Of a stretch of DNA of 25,092 nt, positions 19,805 through 25,092 are shown piece by piece (positions within the stretch are counted from its first letter, which is position 1; every line of letters begins with the position of its first letter). The notes beneath the pieces are model-generated. The model had not been told where the DNA came from. It did not search any database and was given only the letters and a program-made list of their open reading frames with translations. A program made the position numbers and the translations under genes. The stretch covers positions 1-25,092 of the forward strand of contig JADNYV010000500.1 in NCBI GenBank assembly GCA_015501055.1, given 5' to 3'. The stretch comes from Mucidula mucida (taxonomy: Eukaryota; Basidiomycota; Agaricomycetes; Agaricales; Physalacriaceae).

Positions 19805-20449
19805 TCCGAGTCGAAGAAAAAGAAGGGGGCCTGAGGCTGGAGCTATTGATGCCTACGACTTCTTAAGTGTTTCCGCCAAGTTCCCCTGGCACTGACGAGA
19901 CTCCAGGACAGTGTGCATCTTTCGGTAACGACCTCGCTGCTTATAGATAAGCGTACAGCTGAGGTGCGTGTGAAGGTACGTACCTTGTACGCGGGATATT
20001 GATAACATGTGGAGCTTGCCGCGGGACGCCATCCGTCGATTACATTCAATAGGTGGTAGATATCGGTTAACTAAATTCTTCGTCTCGCTCCATGTTGTCT
20101 TGACCTGATTATGTTCCGTCATGGAATTCATTCACGGGAGGTAATAAAAATGACATCGCACTGCCTGCATCTGTATTATCGACATGCGCAGGCCGTGTTG
20201 GTTCCTGTAGCGTCTAGTCTCTGCACATGTCGGTCAGTAGTAAAATGGCAGGGCATTCGAGAATACATAGAGTCTTAGCGTCTTGGTCGATCTTGGTCCA
20301 TGTGTAATGGCCCTCGGTAGTCTAGTTTCATTCGCCGGGCCCTTACCGCAGCTCAACTTTTGCATCATGTGCAACTCATGTGACCAGCGTACCTTAGCAT
20401 CAAAAATTAAATTAGCGCGTCGCCGCCTTTCTTTCCAATGCCCTCGGAC
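19805..20449. other. Upstream region of the permease
   Basis: No gene recognised. On the minus strand CTATAAGCAG (near 19937-19946) could be the TATA box, about 135 bp upstream of the ATG. The open frame at 19853-20131 (-) has no family pattern and probably lies in the leader and promoter. Confidence 0.4.
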
Positions 20450-20452
20450 GCG

Positions 20453-20845
20453 TCAACGACGATATTTGCCTTTGATTCTCTTGAGGGACGCAAATTGTGT
20501 CGAGATCTCAGAAAGGAGGTCGTTGACTTGAGCTACCTTCTCAGTCAGACTGAGAGATGTCTTCCGACGTTTCCTTCGAGATGGGCTCTCTGCCAAAGAA
20601 CGAGATGGAGGCGGAGGAGCTTTGCGTTTGCTCGAGCTCAGGAGAGATGACCGAGGAAGGTTGGATGGGGCTATGTTCTCCGAGTCGGAGGCACCATAGT
20701 GCTGATGATGTGGGCGAGTCGTGCTCGTAAGCAGTTGTGATGTTGGAGTACGAAGATTATTGGTGTGGATATTTGTAGAGGCAAAACTCGCCGGAGTGGA
20801 GGGAAAGAGCGGTGTGTTTAAGGATGATAGTTGTCTAGTAGTCAA
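20453..20845 (-). CDS. Hypothetical Ser/Pro-rich basic ORF without an ATG, partial model
   Basis: A 130-codon open frame with coding-like composition but no methionine codon at all; the frame begins after a TAG near 20897. The middle is Ser/Pro-rich with SSSKRKAPPPP and SPSRRKRRKTS, a strong nuclear-localisation-like cluster. The end, LTEKVAQVNDLLSEISTQFASL, looks like a short coiled coil. An ATG at 20970 lies just upstream in another frame, and I found no intron joining them. It is either the last exon of a longer gene, a frameshifted copy, or non-coding. Family not recognised. Confidence 0.4.
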   Translation of the reverse strand: MTTRQLSSLNTPLFPSTPASFASTNIHTNNLRTPTSQLLTSTTRPHHQHYGASDSENIAPSNLPRSSLLSSSKRKAPPPPSRSLAESPSRRKRRKTSLSLTEKVAQVNDLLSEISTQFASLKRIKGKYRR

Positions 20846-21168
20846 AGAGGCCGGATTAGCAGTAGTATTTGAGTAGTATGAGAGAATGTAGTAGGCCTAA
20901 TAGGCGAGAGATTAGAGAGTAGAGGTATAGTATTGAATGGTAGAGAGTTGGGGGGTTGCCCCGAACCCATAAGTTAACGTTAAAGTGGAAAAGAAGCAAA
21001 TTGAAAACGGCGCGAGCGCTTCGTGGAGCACGTGAGCTGTAACACTACGTCATTTCACGTGAATTGCGTCATTCCACGTGCAGGTTGGAGTCTTTTTCCG
21101 AGCTCCTATAAGGACGCGGCGTATGAAAGCAGACTCTAGATCAAAGTGTCAGCTTTGATCGAGTCTGC
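20846..21168. promoter_or_regulatory. Compact regulatory region with CRE-like and CACGTG modules and a hairpin
   Basis: CACGTG occurs three times: 21029-21034, 21056-21061 and 21075-21080. The last two sit in near-identical 16-bp modules, TACGTCATTTCACGTG (21046-21061) and TGCGTCATTCCACGTG (21065-21080), 14 of 16 bases the same. Each joins a CRE/bZIP-like half (ACGTCA or GCGTCA) to an E-box. TATAAGG follows at 21107-21113 on the + strand. This looks like a real promoter or upstream activating sequence; which gene it drives is unclear. Confidence 0.5.
21129..21168. repeat. Strong inverted repeat, 16-bp stem with 2-nt bulge
   Basis: GCAGACTC-TA-GATCAAAG, a 6-base loop (TGTCAG), then CTTTGATC-GAGTCTGC. 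All 16 pairs are perfect except for the TA bulge on one side. It lies about 15 bp after a TATA-like sequence on the + strand and directly after a candidate stop codon (21169-21171) on the - strand. Confidence 0.8.
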
Positions 21169-21810
21169 CTAAGGGAGACTAGGCCCTCGGCATGTCTGGG
21201 CATCTACCACAAGCTAAAGATTATAACCACTATCGGTAAGGATATTTAGAATGAATGGCGGTAACTAGGTGGGGATACTTACACCGCTTGTGGGATAGTG
21301 ATACCGCTGGAGTCCTGATACGAGCAGCCACTTGACGGCAAGCGTAATCAGATAATACAACACACACAGCCATACAATAGGGTACGCTTGAATTACTATT
21401 AGGGTAAAGCGACGATGAAGATGAAGGGCGAGCGTACTGTTTTCCCTCAAAACTTGCTCTTCAAAATGTTCCAAGACATAGTGATCCCGCTCACGGCCTA
21501 CTATCAGTGGCCTTCGAGAAAAACGGGAGAAATATAGCAAGGCCAACTGATGGCGACGGATTGAGCTAACCGCTGAAGCGGTTTGCAATTGATTCGTGGC
21601 GTCATATTATAATGCTATTGTTCTTTGTTACCCGGTAAGGTAGCGCTACGAGCTGGGCGGCATCAGGAAAATCCTCCCCCGATAAGTTGTCAACAAAACC
21701 GTCGAAATGCGGGAACTTACCCTGGAAACATCTGCTTTACCCAACTTAGTTGGATTAGGCACATTAAAGGTAATGAAAGAGGTCCCTCGACACTCGATTT
21801 CAATTAGCAT
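21169..21810 (-). other. Candidate small minus-strand gene, possibly broken
   Basis: Three stretches look coding. First, 21810-21721: 30 codons starting MLIEIECRGTSF and ending KADVSR at a GTAAGT donor. Second, about 21722-21606 in another frame: GKFPHFDGF...GEDFPDAAQLVALPYR. Third, 21588-21283, with a hydrophobic segment (WLCVLYYLITLAVKWLL) that ends at a perfect GTAAGT donor and can splice to 21213, finishing LVVDAQTCRGPSLP and a stop at 21169. The first two overlap at the donor, so either splicing is unusual or there is a frameshift. Family not recognised. Confidence 0.35.
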
Positions 21811-22033
21811 TTGTTACAGCAGTATTCAGTGTATCATCACGCATGAGTTTAAGACATCTTACTCGGTGGTTGTCTACTTGACACCAACAGCTTGTACTCA
21901 GCCTGAGCTTGTGAGCTGACATAAAGAATTGTATTGGTGAGGTTGGTACATAGGTGCTAGACATGAAAGTAGAGTGTAGTAGGGTATATTATTTAGCTGT
22001 TTGAACCGATTGTGAACATGATTGAGCATTCGC

Positions 22034-22047
22034 GTAGTGGCCACTAC
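22034..22047. repeat. Perfect 14-bp palindrome GTAGTGGCCACTAC
   Basis: Self-complementary without a loop. Function unknown; it could be a dimeric protein-binding site. Confidence 0.6.
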
Positions 22048-22296
22048 TCGGACACGAATTCAGCCCGCCGTCCCGTTGTAGCTTGCGGTGGTAGGAACAC
22101 CAGCACCGGCAGTACGAATGGACTGGGATTAGCATTTATGTAGTAAGGACAGTGATGGGAGACTGAAAAACGACGTACGTTGGAACGAGGCAAGGATTGC
22201 GGTGAGAGATAAGCTAAGGTGCGAGTGAGCGTTCAGTCAGTTTCTTTCCGAAGTAGGCAGTAGTACTCACTGTCAGTGTTCAACTGTCGATACACT

Positions 22297-22327
22297 CATG
22301 ACTCGTTTCGGCTTGTAACGAGTCATG
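22297..22327. repeat. Inverted repeat with 11-bp perfect arms
   Basis: CATGACTCGTT, nine bases, then AACGAGTCATG. Each arm holds TGACTC, the core of a Gcn4/AP-1 half site, and another GAGTCATG follows at about 22355. Confidence 0.65.
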
Positions 22328-23674
22328 GCTTGTAGACGACCGTTTCCTCGTGCGGAGTCATGGTGCATAGCTATGTAGAATGAGGAAAGCAATCAGCAAA
22401 GTACGAGTGAGAGGGACCAAGAGTAGCTCACTATGGTCATGAAGCTATGACACATTGGTGCTGTATCGTCGTCAAGTCGTGTTCGTCTGCAGTTGCGGTC
22501 GTTGTCTTTGCTCGCGCGACGCGTCGCGCCTGGGGCCGTCACGCGTGTATCCGTCAGTTGTCCAGAGTCATCGTTGCGCTGACAGCGTCGTGGGCATATC
22601 ACAAGAATTCGGGCTCCATGACGAGTATGGTGGCGAGTGCACGCAGAAGATGGTGGACAGAGGCAAAGAACGCGATGGTCTTGTTTGGCGATGGCTCGTC
22701 CTTTCGACCATGAATCGGACCGGATCAAGGCTGGACGATGATCGGTCCGTCGGGACCTCGAAGGTCCTCGACTGGCACCGGAGTTTAAATGGACTTGTCC
22801 TCAACCAGCATTCGACGCTGTATGTACTTGACATGATGATTCCGCCCGGCTCAGACTCGTTATGTTGCGTCTCTTCAATTTTCTCGCCGAGGACACACCT
22901 AATGTGTATCACCACTGCAATGAATCACGCAGGGTAGAAGTTAGAACTGAGGCCTCCGAATTGAGGGAAGATTCCGGTGCATGGTACTCGGTCGGGAGAA
23001 GTGTTCACTTGAGATTGGGAGTACTCAGTATATCTCAAGGACAGAAAATGTTGATGAGTATTGAAACTTATGTACAGAGTACTATATCTGCAGGAGTTGC
23101 AGGGAGTTCTAGCATAAATGACCACACTTCTCAAGTAGGATCACCAATGTCATTGAATGTGCGGAACATATCTGATAATTCAGCCAATGAAAATGACTTA
23201 TCACCTTCACCACTGTTCATGCAAATTTCCAATACATTTAAATTCCTTCAGATTAGCCCGGGAGGGTTTTCCTCATGGCTTTGTTACAAAGACCAGGGAA
23301 TTTGCTGGTGACTGTTGGAATCTGGACAGGCAATGAATGTTATTCGCCAAGACTATAGTATAGCTGTAGGTGGAGGAGTATCTTCGTAGATATTGTTCAA
23401 GGATTACATCTGTATATGATTGACATGCTCGACAAGATGTTATGAGCTAACGCTGCTTTACAAACCTCTCAACCTGATGCCAGGAGTCGCCCTCTAATCC
23501 AGGTCTCCAGCGTCTTCATTCTCATCTTATTTTGCTTGTAAGATTACGATACACGAATAACAAGGAAACCAAAAAAAAAAAAAACTACATAACAGAGAAA
23601 GAATTGAGAGAAAAACAGCGCATCAAGGAGTGTGTAATGTATGTAGGAAAATTTGATTGAAAACAAAACGACTG

Positions 23675-25092
23675 TTAATGGGTCGGAGGTATTGATGATT
23701 CGTCAGTCGATACACCCTAACGAAAAGGGATCAGCAACGAGTCTCAACCTCCACACAAACAACTTACCGCTCCCCTACAAGCAGGACAATTATTCTTCCC
23801 AGTCTGCAACCACATATCCACACATCCCCTATGGAATGCATGCCGACACACCAACACCCGAACCTCATCCTCCTCCGCATAGTCGTCCAGGCATATCAGA
23901 CACCGTTCGGTGCAATTCGATGAAATTTTACCCATCTCCTCATACTCCGCCACCCGTGACGCCTTGATAACCTCGAGGTTACTTTTCTCAATCTCCTCCT
24001 TTGACGCTGTCGGCGGTTTCACCTGCCCAAGAATTTCCGCGAGATCCAGAAGTGCCTCAAACGAATCGAGGTTGTTTGGCTCTCCGGTGACGATGGAATG
24101 GTCGGGTGGATAGTACCCTACACGATTGTCAGTAAAACGCAGGCCACAAAGAATCGGAAACCGACCTCCGATGACATAGATCAAGAACGTCCGCGACCCC
24201 GTAGGAACCAACTCGGCTGGATGACCAGCGACCTCTGCCCGCCTCCCAGGTCGCAGATTGCGCAACGCACTCGCTGCTCTTGAATGCCAACGACGTCCTC
24301 GGGGCGTATCCGGTCGGGGCTCCTGCACATCATGCAGCGGCGCATCATCCTCATGCGGAACATCACCGTCCTGCTCTCCTGGTGATGCGTGCCAATCCAT
24401 GTTCACGTGTACCGATTGTAGGCCAACCACAATGACTGGGACAACGATATTTTGTTGAGGTGGGTTAGATGAGGACGGGTCAGAGGGTGGTTCTGACGGT
24501 GAGGATGAGTCTAAGGTGAACATGGACGCATTTTCGGTCGGGGCGGAGACGCTGGGTGCCGACGTTGCTGTTGGTGGACGGAGGTTCACATCGAACGAGC
24601 TACCCCCACGCGGGGCTGCAATTGCGGGGAAGCGGTATAGTCTCCACCAATTTATGCGGTCGATGGGCCGGGGCGGAAATTCAGACGCTTGAGGTGTGGA
24701 CGCTGGTATGGGCGAGGCGTGGACGGAAGAGGAAGGCGTAGTCGAATCGTCATTGTGTACAGAAACACTGTCATTGCTGAAGTGAGAGTCTGTATCTGAG
24801 TCTGAAACGTCCTCCAATTCTGGCATGTTCTCGTCTTCTTCAGCAGGTACATCATGTATATGCCGGGGTGGCGAGGTTATGGGCGCCGAAGAAGGTCCAG
24901 GGATGGGATCCCAGTCACTAGAAGGAACAATTTCGGTAAGTTCAGGCTGATGTGGCGCTTCAGGCTCCGCCTCGTCGCGCCGCTGGGTAAGCGTGGTTCG
25001 GAGGTCCAGTTGCAGGTCAATCAGGAAACGCTCAAAGGTACCCTCAGCAGGGAGCTGGGGAAGCGGAAGTGCCGTATCTGGAGAATCAGCAG
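23675..25092 (-). CDS. RING-H2 finger E3 ubiquitin ligase, partial (N-terminus beyond window)
   Basis: Probable E3 ligase that recruits an E2 through its C-terminal RING-H2 finger. Exons on the minus strand: beyond the window edge to 24166, 24117-23768 and 23716-23675; 438 residues are visible. The frame is open to the last base, so the start lies outside. The N-terminal 280 residues are acidic and Ser/Pro-rich, largely disordered, with IDRINWWRLYRFP in the middle. Then FLIYVIGGYYPPDHS, created by removing a 48-bp intron (24118-24165), and LDSFEALLDLAEILGQVKPP, a block I recall in related basidiomycete RING proteins. The RING-H2 reads C-LI-C, then CRHAFHRGC, then CPAC, with all eight ligands present. 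The last exon ends SSIPPTH. No membrane segment is visible. The substrate is unknown. Confidence 0.88.

Larger units (their letters stand above)
21811..23674. other. Long stretch without a recognisable gene
   Basis: From 22393 to 22937 several overlapping frames are open on both strands, but none has a family pattern; I treat this as base-composition openness. From about 23040 to 23420 the sequence is visibly more A+T-rich, with a weak open frame (22862-23311, +). A run of 14 A's starts at 23571. Two palindromes are listed separately. I see no transposon ends. Confidence 0.45.

Noticed and set aside
19853..20131. 92-codon minus-strand ORF upstream of the permease
   Set aside because: No recognisable pattern; it lies in the expected leader and promoter of the permease and overlaps its TATA-like site.
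22393..22937. Overlapping open frames of 88-160 codons on both strands
   Set aside because: No family pattern, no splice logic, and openness in several frames at once fits base composition.
23571..23584. A14 run as a retrotransposon poly(A) tail
   Set aside because: No reverse transcriptase, target duplicate or element body is visible beside it; it lies downstream of the RING gene's 3' end.

Overview
This window is nuclear DNA of a filamentous basidiomycete, most likely an agaricomycete. Genes are split by many short introns of about 40-60 bp with GTRNGT donors and CTNAC-like branch points. The proteins match families that are expanded in mushroom-forming fungi: a RecQ-like helicase, a DUF6589-type protein, a GMC oxidoreductase, a yeast-type amino-acid permease and a RING-H2 ligase. 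I saw no rRNA, tRNA or CRISPR. All splice models are hand-built from consensus sites and frame continuity.

Layout. (1) Positions 1 to about 8,100 hold two direct tandem copies of a unit of about 4.1 kb; the first is cut by the window edge. Each unit carries the same two lineage-specific genes in the same order on the + strand. Copy B is intact: a 262-aa basic protein with a possible zinc site, and a 367-aa coiled-coil protein. Copy A is decayed: its first gene has frame breaks, and its second has lost the TATA box, the start codon and the frame. (2) Positions 8535-14237 are a complete 5.7-kb DNA transposon. It has 151-bp terminal inverted repeats differing at one position and is flanked by the direct repeat CGAATGAAC (9 bp, extendable to 11). 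Inside are two convergent genes, a RecQ-like helicase (+) and a DUF6589-type protein (-), the latter a candidate transposase. Both carry inactivating lesions although the ends are nearly identical. This is the most interesting system in the window. (3) Positions 14332-19804 on the - strand hold an intron-rich GMC oxidoreductase without a signal peptide and an APC/YAT amino-acid permease. Both look intact. The transposon sits 94 bp beyond the GMC stop codon. (4) Positions 19805-23650 are poor in recognisable genes: an ORF without an ATG, a small and possibly broken minus-strand gene, a compact promoter with repeated CRE-like/CACGTG modules, and several strong palindromes. (5) Positions 23675-25092 hold the C-terminal part of a RING-H2 E3 ubiquitin ligase (-) that runs off the right edge.

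How the parts relate. The helicase and DUF6589 genes lie between one pair of inverted repeats and form one mobile unit. The GMC enzyme and permease are same-strand neighbours that could share a metabolic role, but the sequence does not prove it. The tandem units show a young family with one living and one dying locus.
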